Program-made: the position numbers and the translations under genes
Shown here: one piece after another, positions 25,372 to 33,799 of the stretch
Layout: the number at the start of each line of letters is the position of its first letter
How positions within the stretch are numbered: position 1 is the stretch's first letter
The notes under the pieces: generated by a model
The model's database searches: none
Seen by the model: the letters and a program-made list of their open reading frames with translations, nothing else
Told to the model about the DNA's origin: nothing
Assembly: GCF_008630535.1 (NCBI RefSeq)
Contig: NZ_VWPH01000008.1
Span: forward strand, 1-64,000
DNA from: Saccharopolyspora hirsuta
Lineage (GTDB): Bacteria > Actinomycetota > Actinomycetes > Mycobacteriales > Pseudonocardiaceae
Length of the DNA stretch: 64,000 nucleotides
Direction: 5' to 3'

Positions 25372-25845
25372 TCAGCCGAGGCTGTGGCCGTGCTTGTCCG
25401 CAGCGGCGCCCATCGCCGCCACGTCGGTGTCGTTGAGCGGCGGCCCCACCACTCCGCGCTCGCCAGGCGTGCCGATCTCGGTGCACAAGTCCTCGACGCC
25501 GGCCGGGGCGTGCATGAGGTGCATGCGCGCGGGCTCGTCCTGGCTGAGGCTCCGGAAGGAGTGCTCGACGCCCTTGGGGATGTGGACGACATCGTCCGCG
25601 CCCGCCTCGTGCTCCTGGTCGTCCGCGTTGATGACGAGCTGCCCTTCCCGCAGGACGAACGTCTCCGACTCGTTGTGGTGGGTGTGCGGCGGCGGTCCGG
25701 CGTCGGCCGGGACGATCGCTTCGATCATCGAGAACTCGCCGTTGGTCCGTTCCGACCGCAGCAGCGTCGTGCACGTGTCGCCGACGAGGAACACGGCGTC
25801 GCCGCCATCCGACGGGACGTGCACGCGGGAGGTATCGGATGACAT
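25372..25845 (-). CDS. Cupin-domain protein, 157 aa
   Basis: Cupin motif 1 is visible as PPPHTHHNESETFVLREG and motif 2 as DDVVHIPKGVEHSFRS, giving the HxH...E...H metal ligands. The protein is a single-domain cupin without signal peptide. Members of this group include quercetinase-like dioxygenases and small-molecule binding proteins; the substrate is unknown. The stop lies directly against the end of the LuxR remnant, and fossils lie beyond its 5' end. Confidence 0.85.
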   Translation of the reverse strand: MSSDTSRVHVPSDGGDAVFLVGDTCTTLLRSERTNGEFSMIEAIVPADAGPPPHTHHNESETFVLREGQLVINADDQEHEAGADDVVHIPKGVEHSFRSLSQDEPARMHLMHAPAGVEDLCTEIGTPGERGVVGPPLNDTDVAAMGAAADKHGHSLG

Positions 25846-26054
25846 TCGACGTCCTTCGCGTTGTGGGGGCCGCGTTTTCGGCGGTGAATCCCGGACGTGG
25901 CGAGAGCTGTGCGGGGCGCGTCAGTGGGCTGCTGCCTCTCGTGCTCCGGAACGCTTCCCGCTCGGGTCTCTGAGAAGAGCTTTCCCGTTGGCGGAGCGAG
26001 AAGGCGAGAGGTGAACGAGGAATCCGCTGGTGTTCCTGCTGGGCGATCCCGGCC

Positions 26055-26223
26055 GCGGTGGTGCGGCGCGACGAGCTGGTGCGAGCGGTGTGGTCGCATG
26101 AGTTCGGTGACGCCTCGCCGGTCACCGTTCACCCGGCGGTCGCGGGAGGAGATCGAGCACGATCCGCCGTGCCGGATGCTGATGACGGTACGTGCGGGCT
26201 ATCGGTTCGACCTGCCGCGATGA
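26055..26223 (+). pseudogene. OmpR/PhoB-type winged-helix fragment
   Basis: Two frames together give VVRRDELVRAVWSHEFGDAS with PVTVH, then REEIEHDPPCRMLMTVRAGY followed by RFDLPR. This is the C-terminal winged helix of an OmpR-family response regulator. The receiver domain is missing and the frame changes near 26130. The stop overlaps the start of the ABC ATPase remnant (ATGA). Confidence 0.6.
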
Positions 26224-26954
26224 GAGCAGGTGGCACCTTCCTCGGGTTGGCGGCCGGGCTGTTCCGGCCGTCCGCGGGAGAGGTGCGGGTGTTCGGCGAC
26301 GAGGTGCGCGGCCGACTGCACCCGGATGCGGCGTTCCTGCCGCAACACCGGCCGCTGTACGCGAACTTCACCGTAGCGGAGATGATCCGGGCGGTGGGCG
26401 CGATGAACGAGCGGTGGTCGTCGGAGCGCGTCGAGGAAGCCCTCGCCGCGCACCCGGAGATGCACCCCAGCAGCCGCGTCGGTTCGCTGTCGCAGGGCAT
26501 GCGCACTCAGCTCGCGCTCGCGCTGTGCCTCGGGAGGCTGCCGAAGCTGCTGCTGCTCGACGAGCCGATGTCGGATCTCGATCCGCTGGCCCGCGAGGAG
26601 TTCCTCCGGCTGCTGCTGGCCGATGTCGCCGAGCGCGGGATGACGGTGGTGCTGTCCTCGCACTCGCTCGGCGAGCTGCGCGACGTGTGCGATCACCTGG
26701 TGCTGCTGCACGGCGGCGAGGTGCTGCTCAGCGGTGACGTCGAGGAGCTGCTCGACGACCACCTGGACGTCATCGGCCCGGCCGACGACGGGTCTTCCCC
26801 GCCCGGAACGGTGATCCACACGAGCCGGACGGGCCGGCAGCAGCGCGCGCTCGTCCGCGCTCCCGGCTCGCTCGCGGCGGGCTGGGAAGGGCAGCGCCCG
26901 GACCTCGAAGCGCTCGCGATCGACTACCTGCGGGCCAGGCGGACCAGCGGCTGA
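26220..26954 (+). pseudogene. ABC transporter ATPase lacking Walker A
   Basis: The frame begins at the end of the Walker A region: RAGGTFLGLAAGLFRPSAGE replaces the normal GxGKTTLLR-LAGLLRPSAGE. Q-loop (FLPQHRPLYANF), signature (GSLSQGMRTQLALALCL), Walker B with D-loop (LLLLDEPMSDLDPLA) and H-loop (LSSHSLGEL) are all present in order, followed by a 70-residue tail. Without the lysine of Walker A it cannot bind ATP normally, so this is probably a truncated gene fused to the response-regulator remnant. The open frame is otherwise intact and could still be translated. Confidence 0.65.
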
Positions 26955-27075
26955 CCGAGCTGCGAGGCCGACCGTGCGTACGAGATTGCGCGCCCGCCCG
27001 AGTCGTTAGCGTGGCGAAGTGGGTCTGGTCGCCGGCGGTTCGGAGGCCTAGGGTCCGGTCGCGAGGTACCCACCG

Positions 27076-27870
27076 GTGGACGGAGCGGCATTGAACCAGA
27101 TCAGCAGCACCGAGCACGCGACCAGCTCCGTGGACGACGACGGCATCGCCACGGTCACGATCCGCAACGCCAAGGTGTTGAACATCGTCAACAGCGCGGT
27201 CAGCGCGGAGGTGACCGCGGCGGTCGGCGAGCTGGCCGAGCGGCCCGAGGTCCGGGCGCTCGTGCTGCGCGGCACCGGGGACCGGGCCTTCATCGGCGGA
27301 GCCGACATCACCGAGATGTCCACTTTGGACCGGCGCAGCGCCGAGGTGTTCATCGACGGGTTGCGCGCGCTGTGCCAGGCGGTCCGGGACTTCCCGGCGC
27401 CGGTGATCGCGCGCGTGCCGGGCTGGTGCCTCGGGGCCGGGCTGGAGGTGGCGGCGGCCTGCGACCTGCGGATCAGCAGCAGCACGGCGCGGTTCGGGAT
27501 GCCGGAGGTCGCCGTCGGCATCCCGTCGGTGATCCACGCCGCGCTGCTGCCCCGGCTGATCGGTAATGGCCGGGCGGACTGGCTGATGCTCACCGCCGAG
27601 AACATCGACGCGGAGACCGCGCTGTCGTGGGGACTGGTGCACGAGGTCGTCGCACCCGAGGAGCTCGACGCCGCGGTGGCCCGCGCCGCCCGCCGGTTCG
27701 TCGAGTTCGGACCGTCCGCGGTGCGCCAGCAGAAGAAGCTGCTGCGCTCCTGGGAGGAGCTGCCCGTTGAGCGGGCGATCGCGGACAGCGTCGCCGAGTT
27801 CGGCGCCGCCTTCGACACCGGCGAACCCCAGCGCTACATGACCGAGTTCCTGAACCGCAAGCGGAGCTAG
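27076..27870 (+). CDS. Enoyl-CoA hydratase/isomerase family protein, 264 aa
   Basis: The crotonase fold motifs are present: LRGTGDRAFIGGADITEM gives the first oxyanion-hole region and PVIARVPGWCLGAGLEVAAA the second, followed by CDLRISSSTARFGMPEV. The catalytic glutamate positions of classical hydratases are not clearly conserved (E of MPEV is present), so hydratase, isomerase or another crotonase reaction is possible. It starts with GTG and stands alone, ending at a long bidirectional hairpin. Confidence 0.85.
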   Translation: MDGAALNQISSTEHATSSVDDDGIATVTIRNAKVLNIVNSAVSAEVTAAVGELAERPEVRALVLRGTGDRAFIGGADITEMSTLDRRSAEVFIDGLRALCQAVRDFPAPVIARVPGWCLGAGLEVAAACDLRISSSTARFGMPEVAVGIPSVIHAALLPRLIGNGRADWLMLTAENIDAETALSWGLVHEVVAPEELDAAVARAARRFVEFGPSAVRQQKKLLRSWEELPVERAIADSVAEFGAAFDTGEPQRYMTEFLNRKRS

Positions 27871-27872
27871 GT

Positions 27873-27920
27873 GGTCGTGAGTGCGTAACGGTGTTCGAAC
27901 ACTGTTACGCACTCACGACC
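27873..27920. terminator. Long bidirectional hairpin containing the stop codon of the SWIM gene
   Basis: GGTCGTGAGTGCGTAAC and GTTACGCACTCACGACC form a perfect 17-bp stem, and the inner GTGTTC/GAACAC extends it almost to a 24-bp palindrome. It separates two convergent genes. The TGA of the minus-strand gene lies inside the stem. Confidence 0.85.
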
Positions 27921-28656
27921 CCTCGGCGAGTTCCCAGGCTCGGACGCGGGCGCGCTGGGCGGCGCTGATCAGCTGCTGCCAGGCGTGCTCGTCGAGACCG
28001 GGAGCCGGGCCGAGCAGGTGCAGCGCTTCGGGGGTTCGGTCGTCGGGCTGGTGCGGGTGCACCTCGATCGCCGCGAGGTCGCCGCGCGCCGTGAACAGCG
28101 CGGTCGGGTCGAGGCGCGGGGCGGAGCGGGTCGCGCGGAGTTCGGCGAGGAGCGGATCGCGGTCCCGGCCGCGCAGGCGGGTCAGCAGGAACGGGTCGGC
28201 GTCCAGCATCGGGGCCAGCACGTAGTGCACCGCCGCCGCGTGCGCGCACGGATCCGCGCGACTGGTGCAGGTGCACGTGGAGCTGAGCTCACCGGCCTTC
28301 GGGAACAACGACAGGTCGACCTCGCGCAGCGTGTCGTCCACGTCCTCCGGCAGCTCGCCCCGCAGCAGCGCGGCGGCGTGCCGGAGCTGCCCGGCCAGCG
28401 CCGCGACCGCGGTCCGCCACTCGGCGTCGGTGAACACCGGCAGCACCAGCACCACGTCGAGGGCCTTGCCGCGCGCGTGCACCTGGGCGCTGACCGAGCC
28501 CGGTGCGACCACGACGTCCCGCACAGCTCCGCTGCGCGCCAGCGAACGTCCTTGCGGCAGGCGGGTGTTCGGGTAGGTGGCGCCGAGCGACTCCAGTGCG
28601 CGCCGCCAGCGCCGACCCCACCAGGTGGCGCCGAAGGCCTCCGAGTTCTGCGACAT
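27913..28656 (-). CDS. SWIM zinc-finger protein, 247 aa
   Basis: The product begins MSQNSEAFGATWWGRRWRRA, the usual opening of actinobacterial SWIM proteins. The SWIM motif CxC-x(n)-CxH appears as STCTCTSRADPCAHAAAVHY (about residues 127-146). SWIM domains bind DNA or protein and are regularly found beside SNF2 helicases. The start codon overlaps the stop of the helicase gene (TGATG), so the two are translationally coupled and probably form one complex. Confidence 0.85.
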   Translation of the reverse strand: MSQNSEAFGATWWGRRWRRALESLGATYPNTRLPQGRSLARSGAVRDVVVAPGSVSAQVHARGKALDVVLVLPVFTDAEWRTAVAALAGQLRHAAALLRGELPEDVDDTLREVDLSLFPKAGELSSTCTCTSRADPCAHAAAVHYVLAPMLDADPFLLTRLRGRDRDPLLAELRATRSAPRLDPTALFTARGDLAAIEVHPHQPDDRTPEALHLLGPAPGLDEHAWQQLISAAQRARVRAWELAEGS

Positions 28657-31418
28657 CAGTCCTCCGTGGACAGTTCGACGAGTTCGCGCAGCGCTTCGTC
28701 GGTGAGCTCGGCGAGCCAGGACTCGCCGCTGCCGACCACCGAGTCGGCCAGCGCGCGCTTCTGCTCCAGCAGTTCGGCGATGCGCTCCTCGAGCGTTCCG
28801 TGCGCGACGAGCTTGTGCACGTGCACGCGGCGGGACTGGCCGATCCGGTGCGCGCGGTCGGTCGCCTGGTCCTCTACCGCCGGGTTCCACCAGCGGTCGT
28901 AGTGCAGCACGTGCGTGGCGCGGGTCAGGTTCAGCCCGGTACCACCGGCTTTGAGGCTGATGACCAGCAGCGGGGCGGCGGTGTCGTCGTCCTGGAAGGC
29001 GTCCACCATCGCCTGCCGCCGCGCGGTGCTGAGCCCGCCGTGCAGGAACGGCACCTCGGGCAGCCCCAGCTCGGCGGCGAGGTGCCCGGCCAGCAGCTCG
29101 CCCATCGCCCGGTACTGGGTGAACACCAGCGCCCGGTCGTCGGCGGCGACCACCTCGCCCAGCATCTCGGTGGCGCGGGTGAGCTTGCCGGATCTCCCGG
29201 CCAGCGGGCCGGGTTCGCCGAGGTAGTGCGCCGGGTGGTTGCAGATCTGCTTGAGCGCGGTGAGCAGCTTCAGGATGCGCCCGCGCCGCCCGATCCCGGT
29301 GCCCAGGCCCGCGTCCAGCGCCTCGCGCACCGCCCGGCGGTACAGGGCGGCCTGCTCGTCGGTCAGCGCGCAGGCGACCACCGATTCGACCTTGGGCGGC
29401 AGGTCGGTGGCGACCTCCGCCTTGCGGCGGCGCAGCAGGAACGGGGCGATGACCGAGCGCAGCCGACGGGTGGCGTCGGTGTCGTGCCACCGCTCGACCG
29501 GGACCGCGAACCGCTCCTTGAAGCGGTGGAAACCGCCGAGCAGCCCCGGATTCGCGAAGTGCATGATCGACCACAGCTCGGCGAGCCGGTTCTCCACCGG
29601 CGTACCGGTCAGCGCCACGCGGGCACGGGCGCGCAACCGGCCAGCGGCCTGTGCCGTCTGCCCGTGCTGGTTCTTGATCTGCTGCGCCTCGTCCAGCACC
29701 ACCACGTCCCAGTCCACATCGGACAGCAGGGTGTCCGAACGCAGCAGGGGATAGGTGGTGATCACCGCGCTCCCCGGGGTGAACGCGGCGGCGTCCGCCG
29801 GTCGGCGCGGGCCGTGGTGGCGGACCACCGGGAGCTTCGGCGCGAACCGCTGCAGCTCGCGCTGCCAGTTGTCCACCACCGAGGTCGGGCACACCACCAG
29901 CTGCGGTCGGTCCCCGGCGCGGGAGGCCAGCAGCGCGATGGTCTGCACCGTCTTGCCCAACCCCATGTCGTCGGCGAGCACCGCGCCGAAGCCCAGCTCG
30001 GCCATGCTCTGCAACCACGCGGCACCCCGCCGCTGGTAGTCGCGCAGCGTGGCGTCGACACCGGTCAGGCGCGGTTCGGACGGCGGTTCGCCTAGCCGGT
30101 CCACCAGCGCCCGCAGCCGACCCCCGGCGGAGACGTCGACCTCGCCGAACTCGGTGCTGCGCCGACCTTCCAGCACGGCGGCCAGCGCTTCGGGCTCCGA
30201 CAGCGCCTGCGTCCTCCCGAGCCTGGCGCGGACTTCCGCCGCCTCCCGCGCGTCCACGCGGACCCAGCGGCCGCGCCAGCGCACCAGCGGACGGCCCAGC
30301 GCGATCAGCTCGTCGAGGTCGTCGGCGCTCAGCACCTCGTCGCCGACCACGGCTTCCCAGCGGAACTCCGCGTCGTCCACGGCGTGCAGGCGCGCCCGCA
30401 GTCGGCGCACTCCGGTGAGGTCGGTCGGCACCTCGACGGCGATGCCCGCCGCGACCAGTTCCGGCTGCCTGGTGGCCAGGAACTCCGCAGCCTGCTCGAC
30501 GTCCAGCCGCGCCTCCGCGGGCCGCGACTCGGACAGCGCCGCGTCCAGCGGCCGGAAGATGCGCGCGGCTTCTGCGAGTCCCTGCACCAGCGCGTCCTGC
30601 GGCGAGCCGGGCAATTCCGCGGCGCTCGCCGACCAGACGCGCTCGGCCGGTACCGAAACCGCCGGATCGGCCTCGGACCGCAGGTGGAAGCTCAGCGCCC
30701 AAGGGCCGTCGTCGTCGGCCGGAACCTCCAGCCGCAGCTCCAGCTTCCCGCCGAGCGGTGCGACCGGCTCCGACGAGAGTTCCCGCGCCCACGCCCGCAG
30801 CGCCGACCTGGTGGGTTCGTCGAGCTCGACAGCCGGGTCCGGCCCGGTCAGCGCGGCGACCCACGCCCCGGCCCCGGCGATCGCCGCACCACGTGCGCAG
30901 GTGTCCGCGACGAGGTCGCCGAACGCGGCCAACATCTCGGGCGCGGTCCACATCCCGCCATCGCGGCGCAGCGCGTGCGCGGCCGGGGGCATCGCGGCGG
31001 CCAGCGCGGCGAACCGGCTGTCGCGCAGGTTCGCCAACCGCCAGCACGCGGTGCTGTCGCGCACGTCGGGCACCAGGTGCCCTGCGGTGACGTGCTCCAG
31101 GGCCAGCTTCGCCGCCACGCTCCAGGCGATCAGCGCGTCCCCGGGGCGCTGCCACGCGGGCCAGCGGTCCGGGGACGGCATCGCGGCGAGCGGGCCGAGG
31201 GCGTCGGCGATCGGCACCGCGACGGCGGGCACCTCCGCCGCGACGACCTCGTCGTCGGCGGGCAGGACGGTGGCCAGTTCGGCCGCGCGGCCGTCCGGGA
31301 AGCCGAGCTCGCGGGCCGCTCTCGCGGGATCCGCCGTGCCCCAGAGGGCCAGCTCGGCCGCCGCGGGCCGGAACGTCGCCTGCAACCGGTCTGGAACTGC
31401 GGGTGGTCGAGCGGAAAT
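28656..31418 (-). CDS. SNF2-family DEAD/DEAH helicase (HepA-like), about 920 aa
   Basis: The C-terminal half has the full SNF2 motor: DDMGLGKTVQTIALL (motif I), VVLDEAQQIKNQ (motif II), ALTGTPVENRLAELW (motif III), then VFTQYRAMGELLAGH and ISLKAGGTGLNLTRATHVLH with YDRWWNPAVEDQATDRAHRI (motifs V and VI). The N-terminal 420 residues are a family-specific SNF2_N/DUF3670-like region. The start is unclear: an ACGGAGG site sits six bases before an ATT at 31418, TTG codons lie at 31454 and 31385, and an ATG at 31538 would add an unlikely leader. Partner of the SWIM protein; probably a nucleic-acid remodelling role. Confidence 0.85.
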   Translation of the reverse strand: MSARPPAVPDRLQATFRPAAAELALWGTADPARAARELGFPDGRAAELATVLPADDEVVAAEVPAVAVPIADALGPLAAMPSPDRWPAWQRPGDALIAWSVAAKLALEHVTAGHLVPDVRDSTACWRLANLRDSRFAALAAAMPPAAHALRRDGGMWTAPEMLAAFGDLVADTCARGAAIAGAGAWVAALTGPDPAVELDEPTRSALRAWARELSSEPVAPLGGKLELRLEVPADDDGPWALSFHLRSEADPAVSVPAERVWSASAAELPGSPQDALVQGLAEAARIFRPLDAALSESRPAEARLDVEQAAEFLATRQPELVAAGIAVEVPTDLTGVRRLRARLHAVDDAEFRWEAVVGDEVLSADDLDELIALGRPLVRWRGRWVRVDAREAAEVRARLGRTQALSEPEALAAVLEGRRSTEFGEVDVSAGGRLRALVDRLGEPPSEPRLTGVDATLRDYQRRGAAWLQSMAELGFGAVLADDMGLGKTVQTIALLASRAGDRPQLVVCPTSVVDNWQRELQRFAPKLPVVRHHGPRRPADAAAFTPGSAVITTYPLLRSDTLLSDVDWDVVVLDEAQQIKNQHGQTAQAAGRLRARARVALTGTPVENRLAELWSIMHFANPGLLGGFHRFKERFAVPVERWHDTDATRRLRSVIAPFLLRRRKAEVATDLPPKVESVVACALTDEQAALYRRAVREALDAGLGTGIGRRGRILKLLTALKQICNHPAHYLGEPGPLAGRSGKLTRATEMLGEVVAADDRALVFTQYRAMGELLAGHLAAELGLPEVPFLHGGLSTARRQAMVDAFQDDDTAAPLLVISLKAGGTGLNLTRATHVLHYDRWWNPAVEDQATDRAHRIGQSRRVHVHKLVAHGTLEERIAELLEQKRALADSVVGSGESWLAELTDEALRELVELSTED

Positions 31419-31869
31419 GGCGATCCTCCGTCCAGCGGCCGTCGAAGAGCGCAAGGCACCCCCGACTGCGATTTCCCCGTGCCCCGAACAGTACCGGGAA
31501 CAATCGGGAATTTCCAAAATCGCAGTTCGCCGGAGCAATTTGACAAATGGGCGGACCGCATGTCCGCGGCGGACTTGACTTTTTCGCGGTTCTTGCTACC
31601 AGGAGGCTCTGACCAGGAGTTTTGCTCTCGTGGGCGGAAATGGCGGTAAGCGCGACCATCGCCGCTCGCGGATTGTTCTCGGCGACGAAGTGACCGGCAC
31701 CGGGAATGGCGCGTCGGGCCGGTCGTGCGGCAATCGCATCAACGTCGCCAACCACCGGTCGCGGCGCCGCCAGCGGTGCGGGTGACGCACGTTGGGGGCA
31801 GTGGGCGGGCGCGGAAGTTGATCTCCGGCCAGGGTGGTGATCACTAGCCACTTCCGTGAGGAGACGTCG
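31419..31869. other. Divergent intergenic region
   Basis: This more AT-rich stretch separates the helicase gene (minus) and the secreted micropeptide (plus). TTGACA at 31540 and TTGACT at 31575 are possible -35 boxes, but no matching -10 box is clear. No gene is supported. Confidence 0.4.
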
Positions 31870-32040
31870 ATGCACCGAACCATTGCTCGCTTCGTGGCAG
31901 CTGCCGGGATCGCGGCCGCCGTTCTCGCCGGAGCGTATGGCCTCGCCCACGCCCAGAGCCCGGCCGCCCCCTCGTGCGGCGTCGCGGAGAACCTGTACGT
32001 GCTCGACGTCGGGCTCACCCTGACCCCATCGCTCTGCTGA
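31870..32040 (+). CDS. Small secreted peptide, 56 aa
   Basis: The ATG follows a GAGGAG site. The product begins MHRTIARFVAAAGIAAAVLA, a typical signal peptide, with a likely AHA-QS cleavage site near residue 29. The mature part would be about 27 residues with two cysteines (SCGVAEN and a C-terminal SLC) that could form a disulphide. No family is recognised. It is followed by a hairpin and a convergent gene. Confidence 0.6.
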   Translation: MHRTIARFVAAAGIAAAVLAGAYGLAHAQSPAAPSCGVAENLYVLDVGLTLTPSLC

Positions 32041-32048
32041 CCGGAACA

Positions 32049-32075
32049 CCGGTGGCGGGCGGCGCCCGCCACCGG
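32049..32075. terminator. 12-bp bidirectional hairpin
   Basis: CCGGTGGCGGGC and GCCCGCCACCGG pair around a 3-nt loop between the convergent ends of the micropeptide and the Pr6Pr-like gene. Confidence 0.8.
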
Positions 32076-32077
32076 CG

Positions 32078-32737
32078 TCAGGCGGCGACGCGTTCCGGCA
32101 CTGGCTCCGGGGTCGGGACGGCGTTGCGGGGGAGGATCCGGTCGGCGGCCACGAGGACCAGCCCGAGGAGCCAGAAGGCCCCGCCGTAGATCAGCAGGTT
32201 CAGCGCGAGGCCGTCGTAGCCGAGGACGTCGAGGTCGATGAACGGGTACGGGTAGCGGTTCGGGCCGTCCAGCAGCGCGCCGCGGACCAGCGCGAACACC
32301 AGGTAGCCCACCGGGTACGCCAGCCAGGCCGCCGCGGCGGCCCAGCGGAACCGGCGGTGCTCGTCGAACAGCAGCCAGTCCGCGACGGCGGCGATCGGGA
32401 CGATCACGTGCACCAGCTGGTTGGACAGGTCCGCGGTGCCGGAGGAGGCGGGGGTCATCTGGAACGGCGCATCGGCGAGCACCAGGTTGTAGACCAGGCC
32501 GGTGATGGCGATGTAGAGCGTGGAGCCGCCCTTCAGCCACGCCGGGGGTTGGCCGCTGCCGCGCACCGTCGCCCAGGAGGCCCAGGCGAAGACGACCGCG
32601 ACGAGCGCGTTGCTCTGGATGGTGAAGTACACCAGCGAGCTGGCGAAGCCGTCCTTGGAGGTCAGGTAGACGCCGATGACGGCGGTGATCAGCACGGCGA
32701 TCCGGAACAGCGCTGCCAGCGGCCTACCCATGCCCAC
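32078..32737 (-). CDS. Pr6Pr-family membrane protein, 219 aa
   Basis: Six hydrophobic spans can be counted. Conserved features of the Pr6Pr (FAR-17a/AIG1-like) family are present: FTIQSNALVAVVF in the second span, NQLVHVIVPIAAVADWLLFD and GPNRYPYPFIDLDVLGYDGL near the C-terminus. The family's function in bacteria is unknown; eukaryotic relatives are threonine hydrolases acting on lipids, and the N and H residues expected there (N in the second span, H in the third pair) are in place. Monocistronic by position. Confidence 0.8.
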   Translation of the reverse strand: MGMGRPLAALFRIAVLITAVIGVYLTSKDGFASSLVYFTIQSNALVAVVFAWASWATVRGSGQPPAWLKGGSTLYIAITGLVYNLVLADAPFQMTPASSGTADLSNQLVHVIVPIAAVADWLLFDEHRRFRWAAAAAWLAYPVGYLVFALVRGALLDGPNRYPYPFIDLDVLGYDGLALNLLIYGGAFWLLGLVLVAADRILPRNAVPTPEPVPERVAA

Positions 32738-32830
32738 CCCGAAGATCCGAAGAATCCTTCACGATTCAGGGTAGCTGCGGCGCCCGTGCGGTCCGACGTG
32801 ATCCCGGACGCACCGGGGCCAGGGGCTCTT

Positions 32831-32866
32831 GAGTGCTTTCCGGTGCTACGGCACCAGAAAGTGCTC
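32831..32866 (-). terminator. Imperfect 16-bp hairpin downstream of the thioesterase
   Basis: GAGTGCTTTCCGGTGC and GCACCAGAAAGTGCTC pair with two G-U wobbles and one mismatch. The hairpin follows the thioesterase stop on the minus strand. Confidence 0.6.
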
Positions 32867-32882
32867 ACGGGCCCCGACCGGT

Positions 32883-33659
32883 CTACTTCGCCAGCGAGCG
32901 GACCGTGAGCATCTGCTCCGCGCGGCCCACCGGGCCCCGGGTGTCGTGCAGGACGGTGCTGGTGATGCCGCGGCCGTCGGCGCCGAAGACGACGCTGGTG
33001 TCCAGCCCGGTCCAGCCGCCCTCCGGCTGGCGGTGCAGGTGGATCGTCAGGTCGACGTTGGGGAACATCCACTCGGTCGGGGGCTGGCGCACCGCGATGC
33101 CGTTGGCGGTGTCGACGAGCGCGATGAAGGACGCGGCGGGCCCGGCCTCCTCACCGGCCACCAGGTCGTAGGAGGTGGACATCCACGCGGCGGTGCGCCC
33201 GGGCTGCGGCTCGCCGACCGTGCGGGCTTCCAGCGAGGCGATGAACCCGCCCGACCACAGCGAGCTCATCGGCCACGGCTCCAGCGTGTCCGGGTGCGGC
33301 AGCGGCTCCGGGGCGCCGCCCGCGACGGTGCTGGTGTCCTGCGCGGAGAGGTACCAGGCGCGGGCGCGGACCACGGGTCGACCGCCGATGATCGCCGTGG
33401 CCTCCACCAGCGCGATGGTGCGCCCCGGCCGGACCGTCTCCACCTGCACCTCGAACTCGTCGAGGTCGATCTTGCCCAAGATGTCGAAGCTGACCCGGCT
33501 GAGCAGCAGGCCGGGACGCTCCTCGGCGCGCTCGATGGCGTGGACGAGGAGACCGCCCAGCGGGCTGAAGTGCTGCTCGTCGCTGCGCCACGCGCCGCTG
33601 GCGTGGGCGGTCGGCTTGAACCGGTTCGCGTCGAGGCGTTCGAAGTAGCTGGGCGTCAA
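32883..33659 (-). CDS. Acyl-CoA thioesterase family protein (TesB-like double hotdog), 258 aa
   Basis: The start is a TTG with an AGAGGGA site upstream, giving MTPSYFERLDANRFKPTAHA. HASGAWRSDEQHFSPLGGLL and LLLSRVSFDILGKIDLDEFE mark the first hotdog repeat; the second contains WMFPNVDLTIHLHRQPEGGW and GLDTSVVFGADGRGITSTVL. This is the actinobacterial thioesterase-family double hotdog. It probably hydrolyses acyl-CoA; the acyl group is unknown. It lies downstream of the proline dehydrogenase on the same strand but behind a hairpin. Confidence 0.8.
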   Translation of the reverse strand: MTPSYFERLDANRFKPTAHASGAWRSDEQHFSPLGGLLVHAIERAEERPGLLLSRVSFDILGKIDLDEFEVQVETVRPGRTIALVEATAIIGGRPVVRARAWYLSAQDTSTVAGGAPEPLPHPDTLEPWPMSSLWSGGFIASLEARTVGEPQPGRTAAWMSTSYDLVAGEEAGPAASFIALVDTANGIAVRQPPTEWMFPNVDLTIHLHRQPEGGWTGLDTSVVFGADGRGITSTVLHDTRGPVGRAEQMLTVRSLAK

Positions 33660-33750
33660 CGAAGATCCCTCTTCCCGCTCGTGACTTGCCGTTCCAGGGT
33701 ATTTGCCGCCGAAGTCCGGGCCGAGCGGGCTGTGTCGATCCCCACGCGGA

Positions 33751-33787
33751 GCGGGCCCGGCCCGGAGGAGATCCGGACCGGGCCCGC
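33751..33787 (-). terminator. 10-bp GC hairpin after proline dehydrogenase
   Basis: GCGGGCCCGG and CCGGGCCCGC pair with further inner pairing. It lies directly downstream of the proline dehydrogenase stop on the minus strand. Confidence 0.7.
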
Positions 33788-33799
33788 GGGGGCGCCGGG

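Noticed and set aside
27913-32049. 1378-codon minus-strand frame
   Set aside because: Only its last part is the SWIM gene. The rest reads antisense or out of frame through the helicase gene and is Arg/Gly/Ala-rich.
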